Assembly: GCA_035943635.1 (NCBI GenBank)
Contig: DASZBX010000141.1
Location: 1 to 29,523, forward strand
Source: DASZBX01 sp035943635
GTDB lineage: Bacteria; Actinomycetota; Actinomycetes; Streptomycetales; Catenulisporaceae
Length of the DNA: 29,523 nucleotides
Reading direction: 5' to 3'
Shown: positions 15,730-23,346 of the stretch, piece after piece
Layout: each line of letters begins with the position of its first letter
Position numbering within the stretch: the first letter of the stretch is position 1
The notes under the pieces: model-generated
What the model was told of the DNA's origin: nothing
The model's input: the letters and a program-made list of their open reading frames with translations, nothing else
The model's database searches: none
Program-made: the position numbers and the translations under genes

Positions 15730-16465
15730 CGACGAGCGCGGTGCGCGGTGGCCGGCCCGGCTGCTGACCAACGGCAACCGGGATTTGGCTCGTGACCGGA
15801 TCTGGACCTGGTCGCTGCCTGCCCTGGCCGCCCGGCTGCCGGACGGCAGCACCGTCCGGACATGTCCGGCCGCTGGTATCTGTGCCCTGGCTTGTTACGC
15901 GAGGGAGGGAACGTACAAGATCCCCTCGGTGCGAGCGCGGCACCTGCTGAACCTGCGCTACACCATCGAAGACCTGGGCGGATGGCAGGACGCCATGATC
16001 CGTGAACTGGCGCACCGCCGATTCGCGAACGGTGTCAGGGTCAGGATACACGATGGGGGCGATTTCTACAGTCCACGGTACCTCGATGCCTGGCTGACTG
16101 TGATCGCCGCGAGCCCGCACGTCGGGTTCTACACGTACACCAAGGAAGTGGAGCTGTTCCGCAGGCTGGTCGAAACGGCTCCGCCGCCGAATCTGAAGTG
16201 GGTCTACTCGCTCGGCGGTAAGCAGGACGTCCTGCTTACCGGGGCGGACCGGATCGCGGACGTGTTCCCCACGGAATCAGCGATCGAACGCTCAAGGTTT
16301 CACTCGCAGGCCGCCTCGGACCTTCTCGCCGTGGACGGCCCCTCTCCGGTCGCGATGGCCAGCAACAACATCCCCAAGCTCAAGCGCCGCCAAGGCGATC
16401 GGACCTTCGGCCAGTGGCAGGCCGAGACGGAGGGCCGCGCCTTCCCGTTCGACCTCGCCGCCTGA
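15719..16465 (+). CDS. Phage Gp88-family protein with Cys motif
   Basis: 248 residues, ATG 15719, overlapping the end of the PP-loop gene by 11 bases. It matches the pattern of the mycobacteriophage gene product 88 family: TCPAAGICALACYAREGTYK (Cys 49, 55, 59), R....L..RY spacing, VRIHDGGDFYSPRYLDAWL (His 111, Asp 112, Asp 115) and VGFYTYTKEVELF. The C-x5-C-x3-C-Y arrangement followed by strands resembles iron-sulfur or radical-SAM-like proteins, but that is only a resemblance; to my knowledge the family has no established activity. The tight link with the PP-loop gene suggests a shared substrate. Length and motifs look intact. Confidence 0.85.
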   Translation: MPGDDERGARWPARLLTNGNRDLARDRIWTWSLPALAARLPDGSTVRTCPAAGICALACYAREGTYKIPSVRARHLLNLRYTIEDLGGWQDAMIRELAHRRFANGVRVRIHDGGDFYSPRYLDAWLTVIAASPHVGFYTYTKEVELFRRLVETAPPPNLKWVYSLGGKQDVLLTGADRIADVFPTESAIERSRFHSQAASDLLAVDGPSPVAMASNNIPKLKRRQGDRTFGQWQAETEGRAFPFDLAA

Positions 16466-16505
16466 TCAATCCCCTATTTTTCCCTTCTCAACGATTGGAG
16501 TGTGT

Positions 16506-17036
16506 ATGCAACGTCTTCCCCATACCGGCTTGCTCGTGCCGGACCAGGCCCCTCGCGTGGTGGCCGTGAGCGAACTGGCGATGACCCGGGGGTTGTGCTG
16601 GGTCGCGCACGTGCGGCTCGGCGACCGGCACCTGGGCACGATCGAGAACGCGGGCAACGGCCAGGAGACCGAGTTCTTCCCGGTCGAGGACGAGCCGGAG
16701 TTCACCGGCGCCGACTTCACCGCGTTCGCCTCCGGCTGTCGGCGCAACGGGTGCGCGCTCGACGAGCAGGAAGTGATGGAACTGCTGGTCGAGGAGTTCG
16801 AGTGCGCCGCGATCGTGCGCGACGTGCGCGGCCACACCGGCACCTACGCCCGGCAGCTGACCGCCGGCCGGATCACCGGCTGGGCCGAGGTCGACCACCG
16901 CCCGCGCACCCACGCCGAACTCACGGCCCTGGCCCGCCAGCTCTCCCCGCGCCCGACTCACGCCGGGGTGTGCGCCGCGTGGCAGGTGTGGACAGGCGAG
17001 CGGTGGCGCACCGTGCCGATCCCGGACTACGACTGA
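16506..17036 (+). CDS. Hypothetical protein (176 aa)
   Basis: ATG at 16506 with TTGGAG just upstream; a GTG two codons earlier is an alternative. The 176-residue product has mixed alpha/beta character, with CWVAHVRLGDRHLGTIENAG, then an acidic segment and RRNGCALDEQEVMELLVEEF. The end is rich in W (AAWQVWTGERWRTVPIPDYD). No catalytic motif is recognised. It follows the Gp88 gene after 40 bases without a strong hairpin, so it may belong to the same transcript. The next gene follows after 59 bases with its own ribosome binding site. Confidence 0.8.
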   Translation: MQRLPHTGLLVPDQAPRVVAVSELAMTRGLCWVAHVRLGDRHLGTIENAGNGQETEFFPVEDEPEFTGADFTAFASGCRRNGCALDEQEVMELLVEEFECAAIVRDVRGHTGTYARQLTAGRITGWAEVDHRPRTHAELTALARQLSPRPTHAGVCAAWQVWTGERWRTVPIPDYD

Positions 17037-17095
17037 CCCGGCCCTCGAACCCCGACAGATCAACCACCAAACGTCCACCACAGCAGAGGAACCGT

Positions 17096-17656
17096 GTGAC
17101 CGACCCCAACCCCGACCACCAGATACCCGAACCGACCGAAGGCCAGGCGCAGATCCTTCAGGGTCTGCGCGCCGCGTGCACCAGCATGCTGATCCTGCCG
17201 CCGGACCAGCCCGCCCCGAACCTGCCACCCGGCTCCCTGATCGCCTGGTACACCGGACTGATCAGCGCCGCGATCGACACCCTCGCCGCCAGAGCGGACC
17301 TGTACGCGCCCGGCGAGCAGTACCAGCCGGCCGCGATGACCGGTTACAGCACCGGCCTGAGCATGCTCTTCTACGGCAATCCGCGCCTGGGCATGGCCTT
17401 CCGCCTCAACGTCTACAGCGCCCTGATCCACCCGCCGAGGCTGTCCACCTCACTCGACCCGGCGACCTCCGCGATCGGGCAGACCGTGACCGCCGCAGCC
17501 CGGATGCTGCTGGTCACCGGCACCACCGCGCCACCGAGGGACGCGGCGGCCGAGTTCCGCCGGGCGCATACCTGCTTGATCGCCGCTGCGTGCTACGCCG
17601 ACCAAGCGGCCAAGGCCCACCGGCCCCCGCGACGCTCGCCGGACTCGGCCCCGTGA
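17096..17656 (+). CDS. Hypothetical protein (186 aa)
   Basis: GTG at 17096 with GAGGA at 17086-17090. The product has 186 residues: a Pro-rich, probably disordered start (VTDPNPDHQIPEPTEGQ), then a helical body (SLIAWYTGLISAAIDTLAAR, LSMLFYGNPRLGMAFRLNVY, TSAIGQTVTAAARMLLVTG, CLIAAACYADQAAKAH). Some helices are hydrophobic enough to suggest membrane association but none is a clear transmembrane segment. The family is unknown. It is the last gene of the run starting with the ParB-like gene; a 20-base palindrome lies 34 bases after its stop. Confidence 0.75.
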   Translation: MTDPNPDHQIPEPTEGQAQILQGLRAACTSMLILPPDQPAPNLPPGSLIAWYTGLISAAIDTLAARADLYAPGEQYQPAAMTGYSTGLSMLFYGNPRLGMAFRLNVYSALIHPPRLSTSLDPATSAIGQTVTAAARMLLVTGTTAPPRDAAAEFRRAHTCLIAAACYADQAAKAHRPPRRSPDSAP

Positions 17657-18128
17657 CGGGCGCAGGAGAAGGTGCGGTGGCCGGCCGACTCGCCCCGCGC
17701 GCGGGGCGACGAGCCTTTGGCATAAGGACCGGCCGGCCCCCTGCCCGACCGCCTCCCACACACGCTCACCAGCAGCGGCGTTCGGCGATCGAAGCACCGC
17801 CCAGTCTACCGGCACCCCGCGCCGCGCCCGGTCGCTGCGGCAGCTGTGCCCGCCGTGCTGGAGGCGGCAGCCGGAGCGCGGCCCTCGTCTGCGGCTCACC
17901 GTGACCGGGCCGCCCGCTGCCCGGGGTGGCGGGTGAGACGAGGAGACGTGCCCGCAGTCGACCGCTCGGCCCGACCCGTGGCCGGTTCCGAGCCCGGGAT
18001 GTACAGGGTGAAGGCTCCTTGCGAGATCGCCCCGGTCAGGGCGCAGCTACCGGTGCGTTCCGGTCGGTGGTTCCTCGCCCAGCGGAGCCCACGGACCCGG
18101 CCCGGCGCAAAGGCCAAGCCGGCACGCC
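17657..18128. other. Gene-free stretch with 20-bp palindrome
   Basis: TCGCCCCGCGCGCGGGGCGA at 17690-17709 is a perfect palindrome and may terminate the preceding run. The rest, up to the leader of the SSB gene, shows only Arg/Pro/Ala-rich open frames without starts or ribosome binding sites. I see no gene here. Confidence 0.45.
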
Positions 18129-18258
18129 GGTCGCGCTGCGCGCGAGCCCCTGCCCCGGACCCAGCCCGCGGGCTATTCCCGTGGCCCGTCACCACGACCC
18201 GGCCGGATCGCCCGGCCGCGCCCCACCCCCGGGGCGGGATCCACGGAATGAGCACATC
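18129..18258 (+). promoter_or_regulatory. GC-rich leader with repeated 20-mer, before SSB
   Basis: Second identical copy of GGTCGCGCTGCGCGCGAGCC (18129-18148), about 110 bases before the SSB start, with GC-rich short inverted repeats after it (CCGGCC.., CCCCGGGGCGGG). See the copies at 3741 and 22398. Confidence 0.55.
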
Positions 18259-18681
18259 ATGCCCCTGAACAACACCACGATCTCCGGCAACCTCACCAAT
18301 GACCCGGAACTGCGCTTCACCCCCAGCGGCACCAGCGTCGTCAACTTCACCGTCGCCAACACCGACCGCGTCTACGACCGGTCCACCGGCGAGTGGAAGG
18401 ACGGGGCGAAGCTGTTCATGAACTGCTTCGCCTGGAAGAACAGCGGGGCCGAGAACATCGCCGAGAGCCTGACCAAGGGCGCTGCGGTCATGGTCACCGG
18501 CAAGCTGCGCCAGCGCTCCTACACCACCGACGACGGCAACAAGCGCACCGTGATCGAACTCGAAGTCGACGAGATCGGGCCGAGCCTGCGCCACGCCCAG
18601 GCCAAGCCGGTCAAGGCCGCGCGCCAGGGCGCCGAAAACGCCAACCAGGGCGCCGACTCCTGGGCCACCGCAGGAGCGTGA
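18259..18681 (+). CDS. ssb: Single-stranded DNA-binding protein
   Basis: 140 residues with a clear OB-fold SSB sequence: TTISGNLTNDPELRFTPSGT, VVNFTVANTDRVYDR, LFMNCFAWKNSGAENIAESL, AVMVTGKLRQRSYTTDDGNK and RTVIELEVDEIGPSL. The C-terminal tail is short (NANQGADSWATAGA) and lacks the usual D-D-x-P-F end that recruits partner proteins. This is common in plasmid or phage SSBs and suggests a dedicated accessory copy rather than the chromosomal one. The ATG at 18259 is used; an ATG at 18248 is out of frame. It protects single-stranded DNA in replication or transfer of the element. Its GC-rich leader is shared with two other genes here. Confidence 0.95.
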   Translation: MPLNNTTISGNLTNDPELRFTPSGTSVVNFTVANTDRVYDRSTGEWKDGAKLFMNCFAWKNSGAENIAESLTKGAAVMVTGKLRQRSYTTDDGNKRTVIELEVDEIGPSLRHAQAKPVKAARQGAENANQGADSWATAGA

Positions 18682-18687
18682 CCCGCC

Positions 18688-18715
18688 GGGCCGCGCCGGA
18701 CACCCGGCGCGGCCC
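18688..18715 (+). terminator. Hairpin after SSB gene
   Basis: Perfect 12-bp stem GGGCCGCGCCGG / CCGGCGCGGCCC with loop ACAC, seven bases after the SSB stop. It may terminate or attenuate before the small gene at 18743. Confidence 0.65.
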
Positions 18716-18742
18716 CGGGCCCTCCCCGAGCCGACACCCCTT

Positions 18743-18937
18743 GTGACCACGCTCACCACCACGATCGCCCGCATCTTCGCCGCATCCCGGCTTCGCCTGG
18801 AACTGCTGTCCGCAGGGCTCTACGACAACCACGCCGAACGGTGCGAGATCTGCTGCCTGCTGGGCGGGGAGTTCTGCCGGACCGGATTCCACCTTCACTC
18901 CCTGGCCGTACGGCTGGAGACCAAGCGGCTGTGGTGA
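18743..18937 (+). CDS. Small Cys-rich protein (64 aa)
   Basis: GTG at 18743 gives 64 residues: an N-terminal helix (TTLTTTIARIFAASRLRLELL) and a cysteine/histidine cluster CEICCLLGGEFCRTGFHLH near residues 34-52, probably a small zinc knuckle. No strong ribosome binding site is seen, but the cluster and codon use support a real gene. Similar tiny zinc-binding proteins are common in actinobacterial plasmids and phages. Function unknown; DNA or protein binding is possible. Confidence 0.6.
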   Translation: MTTLTTTIARIFAASRLRLELLSAGLYDNHAERCEICCLLGGEFCRTGFHLHSLAVRLETKRLW

Positions 18938-18973
18938 CCCGCAGCCCAGTCCCACACACGTAACCCCTTTGCT

Positions 18974-19009
18974 GCCCGGTCGGGCGGGCGGCATCCCGCC
19001 CGACCGGGC
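18974..19009 (+). promoter_or_regulatory. Leader hairpin with CGGCAT loop (copy 2)
   Basis: Perfect 15-bp stem GCCCGGTCGGGCGGG / CCCGCCCGACCGGGC with loop CGGCAT, followed by CCCACACACCCCTCACCAGC and the ribosome binding site of the 19047 gene. The loop and 3' tail match copy 1 at 12223-12254, while the arms differ but stay fully paired. Confidence 0.75.
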
Positions 19010-19046
19010 CCCACACACCCCTCACCAGCACAGAAAGCCGACCGCC

Positions 19047-19640
19047 ATGAACCAGCCCGCGTTGCGCACCAGCGCGCAGTCGCCCGTCCACATCCAGGTC
19101 ATCAATCACGGCCTCGTCCGTCCGCAGACCGAGGCGCCCGTTGCGGCCCTGCTCAAGGACGAGGCCGCGCACCTGCACCGGATTCGCGCCGCTCTGATCG
19201 GTCTGGAACGCGCCGTGACCGAGGCCCTAGCTGGAAAGGTCCCGGCCGAGAGCGTCGACCAGGTAACCCGCCCGGTGCTGGCCGGTCTGCGCACCGCGCT
19301 GCACGCCCCCGGACGCCAGAACCACCCCGTCGACCTCGACGAGTACCAGCCCGACCTGACCGAGGGCTACCCGGACAACCTCGACCGCGCCGGGTGGGCC
19401 GCCGAGGCGCTGCGCACCTTCGGCCTGCGCACCCGGCAGATCGGACCGCACAACGGCGCCTGCGTCGACGGGGTCGAGGAGATGGCCGGCGACCTGATCT
19501 GCGACCTGATGCACCTGCTCGACGCCGTCGGCGCCGACGCCGAATACACCGTCGACCGGGGCCGTCGCTATCACGAGGACGAGGTCGAGGAGGAAGAGCT
19601 TGACGAGGACGACGTTCTGCGCCAGCTGATCGGCGCCTGA
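19047..19640 (+). CDS. Acidic hypothetical protein (197 aa)
   Basis: ATG at 19047 with AGAAAG upstream, behind the CGGCAT-loop hairpin. 197 residues: a helical middle (AALLKDEAAHLHRIRAALIG, LERAVTEALAG), a segment YPDNLDRAGWAAEALRTFGL, another with GACVDGVEEMAGDLICDLMH, and a strongly acidic end (HEDEVEEEELDEDDVLRQL). No motif is recognised. Its stop overlaps the start of the membrane protein gene (TGATG), so the two are translationally coupled, and a partnership with that protein is likely. Placement beside SSB and the Spd-like gene fits plasmid maintenance or spread. Confidence 0.8.
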   Translation: MNQPALRTSAQSPVHIQVINHGLVRPQTEAPVAALLKDEAAHLHRIRAALIGLERAVTEALAGKVPAESVDQVTRPVLAGLRTALHAPGRQNHPVDLDEYQPDLTEGYPDNLDRAGWAAEALRTFGLRTRQIGPHNGACVDGVEEMAGDLICDLMHLLDAVGADAEYTVDRGRRYHEDEVEEEELDEDDVLRQLIGA

Positions 19641-20503
19641 TGAACCCGGCCGCCATCGGCCCCTCGGCCCCGCCCGGCGCGGGGCCGACTGGGGCCGCCA
19701 TCACCACCATCACGCTGCTGATCTCCGGGATGTGCTTCGCATTCTGCTTCGGCAACGCCCACCAGCTTTGCGCCAGTCTGGGCATCGAGGGCTGGATCGC
19801 GTGGCTGATCGGCCCGAGCGTCGATCTCAGCGTCATCGGGCTGCTGCTCGGCGTGCGCCACCTATCCTCCCTCGGCTACCACGACGCGCAGCTGACCAAG
19901 CCGCGCCGCCTGCTGACCTTCTGCGGCCTGCTGACCCTCGCGCTGAACACCGCCGACGCGGTCACCCACGGGCAGTTCGGCACCGCCGCCGTCGAGGCTA
20001 TCGGCCCGATCCTGCTGATCTGCTGGGCCGACACCGGCCCGTGGCTGCTGCGCCAGATCCACACCCGCCCCGCCGCCGAAAACGCCGATGCCGCAGCGTC
20101 GACCAAGGACGTACGGCCGCAGCTCGACGCCGCGCCGCTTCCGGCCAAGGCGGACACGGCGCACGTCGAGGTCGAGGTCGAGGCACCGGCCGCTCCTACC
20201 TCCGCTGCTCAGCCCGAGCAGGCCCGTCCGGCGATCGGGCGTCCCGAGCAGGAGCTGTGGGCTGGGGCGCTGCGACTGGACGCCGCGCATCGCGCCGAGC
20301 ACGGGCGGGCGATCACCCGGGACGCGCTGCGCGAAGGACTGAACATCGGCACGAATAAAGCCACGGAACTCAACCGGCGGCTGCGCGAGCACACCGCGCA
20401 CGCCGCCCGCCTGGCCGTACGGCTCGACCCGGCACATCCCGAGCAGGTGCGCGGCGAAGCCGACCGCGCCGCCGAACTCGTCGGGTCCGCTCCCCGCAGC
20501 TGA
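19640..20503 (+). CDS. Spd/DUF2637-like membrane protein with C-terminal HTH
   Basis: 287 residues. The N-terminal half has four likely membrane helices (about residues 19-40, 49-72, 88-108, 118-136), with GIEGWIAWLIGPSVDLSVIG resembling the D-containing helix of DUF2637/SpdB-type proteins of actinobacterial plasmids. A disordered Ala/Pro/Glu linker (HVEVEVEAPAAPTSAAQPEQ) follows, then a cytoplasmic HTH-like domain (GRAITRDALREGLNIGTNKA, ELNRRLREH). In Streptomyces plasmids, Spd proteins help spread of the plasmid within the recipient mycelium; that role here is inference. The 1-base TGATG overlap with the upstream acidic protein indicates coupling. Confidence 0.8.
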   Translation: MNPAAIGPSAPPGAGPTGAAITTITLLISGMCFAFCFGNAHQLCASLGIEGWIAWLIGPSVDLSVIGLLLGVRHLSSLGYHDAQLTKPRRLLTFCGLLTLALNTADAVTHGQFGTAAVEAIGPILLICWADTGPWLLRQIHTRPAAENADAAASTKDVRPQLDAAPLPAKADTAHVEVEVEAPAAPTSAAQPEQARPAIGRPEQELWAGALRLDAAHRAEHGRAITRDALREGLNIGTNKATELNRRLREHTAHAARLAVRLDPAHPEQVRGEADRAAELVGSAPRS

Positions 20504-20506
20504 ACC

Positions 20507-20535
20507 GGTCTGGCCGGACCCGCTCCGGCCAGACC
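20507..20535 (+). terminator. Intergenic hairpin before small HTH gene
   Basis: Perfect 11-bp stem GGTCTGGCCGG / CCGGCCAGACC with a 7-base loop, right after the membrane-protein stop. It is followed by a pyrimidine-rich tract and CAGGAG. It may be a partial terminator or an mRNA-processing/stability element. Confidence 0.6.
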
Positions 20536-20568
20536 ACCCACCTTCCTCTTCAAACATCAGGAGTCTGC

Positions 20569-20895
20569 ATGTCTGTGAATCCAGCCCCCCACAACCCGGC
20601 CGACGCGCTCGCCGAACACCTCGCCGAGCGCGTGCGCGCCAGCGTGGACACCTTGACCACCGCGACCGGAGCACTCACCGGCGAACCACCGGCTGGCGGC
20701 TACGCACCTGTAGCGGTCGCGCTGCGCGCCCTGCTCGACGCCGTGACCGAGCAGGCGATCACCTACGACCTCTACGCGGGCCCCGGACTTGCCGCCGTGG
20801 CCGCCGCGCTCGGGGTCACCGAGCGCACTGTGCGAGCCCGCTTCAGCGGCGGACCGCGCGAACTGCCGCTATTGATCGCGCTCGGGCAGGACTGA
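20569..20895 (+). CDS. Small HTH protein (108 aa)
   Basis: ATG at 20569 with CAGGAG upstream. 108 residues: an N-terminal helix (DALAEHLAERVRASVDTLTT), a middle helix, and a C-terminal helix-turn-helix GLAAVAAALGVTERTVRARF around residues 72-91, of the type found in small regulators. It is probably a DNA-binding regulator of the neighbouring operon, though no target site is identified. It ends the plus-strand run starting at SSB and is followed by a very strong terminator. Confidence 0.75.
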   Translation: MSVNPAPHNPADALAEHLAERVRASVDTLTTATGALTGEPPAGGYAPVAVALRALLDAVTEQAITYDLYAGPGLAAVAAALGVTERTVRARFSGGPRELPLLIALGQD

Positions 20896-20900
20896 GCGGT

Positions 20901-20936
20901 GGGCGCCGATGAGTGGGACTGGACTCATCGGCGCCC
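20901..20936. terminator. Strong bidirectional terminator
   Basis: Perfect 14-bp stem GGGCGCCGATGAGT / ACTCATCGGCGCCC with an 8-base loop between two converging genes. It overlaps the last codons of the minus-strand gene at 20925. Confidence 0.8.
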
Positions 20937-21164
20937 GCGCAGCGATCTGAACACCTCCGCCAACGCGCGCAGGATCTCCGGGCGCTGCTCGGCGCTGGAG
21001 CCGCGCAGCGCCAGCACCACAACAGCAACGCAGAACACGCACAACAGTCCCAGCGCGGCCATGCCGTACCCGCCGGCGCGCACGATCTCCACCATCATCG
21101 CCCCACGCCCCGCGTCTGCCGAGGTCGCGAGTGCACGCGCGACATCCGGGGAACCGTCCGCCAC
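20925..21164 (-). CDS. Small membrane protein with LRG-EQRP motif (79 aa)
   Basis: 79 residues with one strong transmembrane helix (GMAALGLLCVFCVAVVVLAL), followed directly by LRGSSAEQRPEILRAL and a basic end (VFRSLRGRR). The LRG[TS]S.EQRP.I..L module recurs in the 11245 gene, so both belong to one actinobacterial family of membrane-anchored small proteins. Starts at 21164 or, more likely for the membrane topology, ATG 21095 or 21098 are possible. It converges on the small HTH gene and shares a terminator with it. Function unknown. Confidence 0.65.
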   Translation of the reverse strand: MADGSPDVARALATSADAGRGAMMVEIVRAGGYGMAALGLLCVFCVAVVVLALRGSSAEQRPEILRALAEVFRSLRGRR

Positions 21165-21182
21165 TTCATCTGCCCGGCCACC

Positions 21183-22073
21183 TCAAAACGGCCGCAACAG
21201 TAGCCGGGTCGCGCCATAGACGATCTCGCGCTCCCGGTCCGCGTCGTGGCCGAGAGCGTGGGCACCACGCAGGCCGCACACCGGGTGGGTGAATGCGGCC
21301 ACCACGTCGCTCGGCAACGGCGGGCCGTCCCACCGCAGTTCCCACCCTGCGCCCGTCTCGCGCAGCGACCGGCGGTGGGTGCTGGGACGGCCGCCGGGCA
21401 GCTTCCACATCGGGCGGTCCAGAGGGTCCCACCAAAACTCCCCGACCGCCCAGCTGCGTCCGCCGCGTGCGTTCAGGCGGACGAACAACGCCGCCAGCAG
21501 TGCGCGCGCCTCTGTACTGAGTTTTTCGACGAATTCGTTAGCCTCCGCCTCCCGCGACTCCTGCGGGACACCCACGTTCCAGCGGGTGAAGCGGATCGAA
21601 CTCTCGGACGGATCGCACTGCTCACTACGCAGGAGACCTGTATCCGACGTGGAGATCACCACGGCTCCGGACGGGGCATGTTCGAGTCGGTACAGGCGTC
21701 GCACGTCGTGCTCGCTCTTCGTCTGCATCCACGCTTCGCCGGCGAAGCGGAATCCGCAGTGCGCACCCAGCAGCCGCTGCGCGATGTTGTCCGGGGAGCT
21801 GGAAACGATCAGCAGGGCGTTGCGGCGCGGGGATTGCGTGAAGGAGTAGCTGACCAGCGCGGCAGCAGAGGTCTGGTTGAGCGGCCCGCCCGGCTGAGAG
21901 TCGTTCAGGGCCAGCAGTGCGAGCAGCGCGCGCACGGTCTCCTGCGTCGGCGAGCACTCGTCGATGACCGGCCCGGTGTTGGTGCCCACGACGTAGCAGG
22001 CTGAGGCTATCGACTCGCCCAAGAACTGCGAGCGCGCGAGAGCCGCTTCGTGACTGCGATGGCGTCCGGCCAT
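21183..22073 (-). CDS. Hypothetical protein (296 aa)
   Basis: ATG at 22073 is preferred because GGAAACGAG lies upstream; an upstream in-frame ATG at 22118 has no such signal. 296 residues: a helical N-terminus (RSHEAALARSQFLGESIASA), an alpha/beta middle (ALVSYSFTQSPRRNALLIVS, SSPDNIAQRLLGAHCGFRFA, RLYRLEHAPSGAVVISTSDT) and a C-terminal part rich in W and P (RSWAVGEFWWDPLDRPMWKL). No catalytic motif is recognised. It diverges from the 22509 gene across a 435-base gap. Its stop lies 18 bases from the start region of the small membrane protein gene on the same strand. Confidence 0.75.
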   Translation of the reverse strand: MAGRHRSHEAALARSQFLGESIASACYVVGTNTGPVIDECSPTQETVRALLALLALNDSQPGGPLNQTSAAALVSYSFTQSPRRNALLIVSSSPDNIAQRLLGAHCGFRFAGEAWMQTKSEHDVRRLYRLEHAPSGAVVISTSDTGLLRSEQCDPSESSIRFTRWNVGVPQESREAEANEFVEKLSTEARALLAALFVRLNARGGRSWAVGEFWWDPLDRPMWKLPGGRPSTHRRSLRETGAGWELRWDGPPLPSDVVAAFTHPVCGLRGAHALGHDADREREIVYGATRLLLRPF

Positions 22074-22397
22074 GACAACACACTCGTTTCCGCAACTCTC
22101 CCGGACGATCTGCAACAACGTGTGTAGGTGAGTCTGGACAGCCGTAACCGCATCCGCAGCGAACCACTTGGTCCTCCGCGGGCGCGCAACCGGCTCCGGG
22201 GCCCTGCGCGCCGCACTCCCGGCCCTGCGAAGGCCGACAGCCCTTCAGGCTGATACCGACCACGATGACAGCTCGCGGGGCCGGGCGCAAAGACACAGCA
22301 CACGAACTCTTGCGCAGCACTGCGCCGCGGCCGGAGGTGGGTCGCTCAAGGGCAGCACACGACCCCTGCCCGGCGTGAAGGCCGAGGCCGCCGAGGC
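22074..22397. other. Divergent intergenic region, nothing specific seen
   Basis: Upstream DNA of two divergent genes. I see no convincing -10/-35 pair, gene or repeat in this part. The GC-rich leader of the plus-strand gene begins at 22398. Confidence 0.4.
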
Positions 22398-22508
22398 GGT
22401 CGCGCTGCGCGCGAGCCTTCACACCGGGGCCGGTCCGCGTGCTCGCCGGGGCGCGACCACCCCCGCTGCCGGGCCCAGGAGCCCGACACGTCTTGATCGG
22501 AGCCAGTT
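22398..22508 (+). promoter_or_regulatory. GC-rich leader with repeated 20-mer, before 22509 gene
   Basis: Third identical copy of GGTCGCGCTGCGCGCGAGCC (22398-22417), 92 bases before the GTG start. See copies at 3741 and 18129. Confidence 0.55.
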
Positions 22509-22973
22509 GTGCCCCCGTTCGCCGAATCCCCTACCCCTCGCCGCCTCCTGATCGAATCTACTCCCGTGGTCCGCCGCGGGCCGCTGCCCGAGCATGTGCG
22601 TGCCTTGATGCCGGTTCACCTGTTCGACAAGCACGATGACGGGTTCACCCGCTGCACCTTGTTCGGCACCTACGTCCTGGACCGCGTCACCGACGACCCG
22701 GCGGAAGTCACCTGCTATCACTGCCTCCAGGAAGTACCGGCCGCCGACTACGTGGTGCTGCCCAACGGCCGCGTGGTCGAACGGCGAAGCCCACTGCTGG
22801 ACGGCTGCCAGTTCGCCGTCGCCGACCCGCGGCCGGGCACTAAGGGCACCGACTACCGCCTGGTGTGCTGGACGGCCGACATCGCCGACGCCCGTCGAGC
22901 CTGCGAGCGCGAGGTGCTGCGCGGGCGCGCCGCCGTCATCCTGCCGGTCTGGTTCGCCGGGGCGGGTGCGTGA
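22509..22973 (+). CDS. Hypothetical protein with CxxC motif (154 aa)
   Basis: GTG at 22509. 154 residues with strand-rich segments (DGFTRCTLFGTYVLDRVTDD, AADYVVLPNGRVVERRSPLL, TDYRLVCWTADIADARRACE) and one VTCYHCLQEV motif, a likely half of a zinc-binding site. The C-terminus is hydrophobic (GRAAVILPVWFAGAGA) but not a full membrane helix. No family is recognised. The stop overlaps the ATG of the next gene as TGATG, so the two are coupled. Confidence 0.75.
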   Translation: MPPFAESPTPRRLLIESTPVVRRGPLPEHVRALMPVHLFDKHDDGFTRCTLFGTYVLDRVTDDPAEVTCYHCLQEVPAADYVVLPNGRVVERRSPLLDGCQFAVADPRPGTKGTDYRLVCWTADIADARRACEREVLRGRAAVILPVWFAGAGA

Positions 22974-23266
22974 TGACCGAGGAGATGAACGACAGGCCCG
23001 CGCCGCCGGACCCCGCCGTGCTCGAATCCGCCCCGCGGATCGTCGCCGCCCCGTGGGAGATGAGCGCGCAATCCCACTGGCGTGAAGCCCGGCGCTGGCA
23101 GCGCGAGGCCGAGGAGAACACCCGCCTGGCCGACTACCATGACTGGGCGCTGCGCCGGGTCGAGGTGTGCCATCGCGCCGCCCGCGCCGACGAGGCCACC
23201 GCCGCGCACATCCGCACCTACCTGCGCTGGGCCCTGACCCTCGCGCAGAACCACCCCGCCCAGTAG
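22973..23266 (+). CDS. Small helical hypothetical protein (97 aa)
   Basis: ATG at 22973 overlaps the previous stop by one base. 97 residues: a Pro-rich start and then an amphipathic helical body (SHWREARRWQREAEENTRLA, WALRRVEVCHRAARADEATA, HIRTYLRWALTLAQNH) with coiled-coil character. No known domain. It is probably expressed only with the upstream CxxC protein. It converges on the 23347 gene, with 80 bases between the two stops and no clear hairpin there. Confidence 0.7.
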   Translation: MTEEMNDRPAPPDPAVLESAPRIVAAPWEMSAQSHWREARRWQREAEENTRLADYHDWALRRVEVCHRAARADEATAAHIRTYLRWALTLAQNHPAQ

Positions 23267-23346
23267 TCGCCACCCTCTTCCTGCCCTTGTGGCCGCCTCG
23301 GCGCGGCAACACAAGCTTCGCCGCTTGGTGCCGCCTGGCTCCTCGA

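Noticed and set aside
16502..17095. Upstream extension of the 17096 gene to a 384-aa frame
   Set aside because: The upstream part is an Arg/Gly/Pro-rich shadow of the 16506 gene. A good ribosome binding site supports the GTG at 17096.
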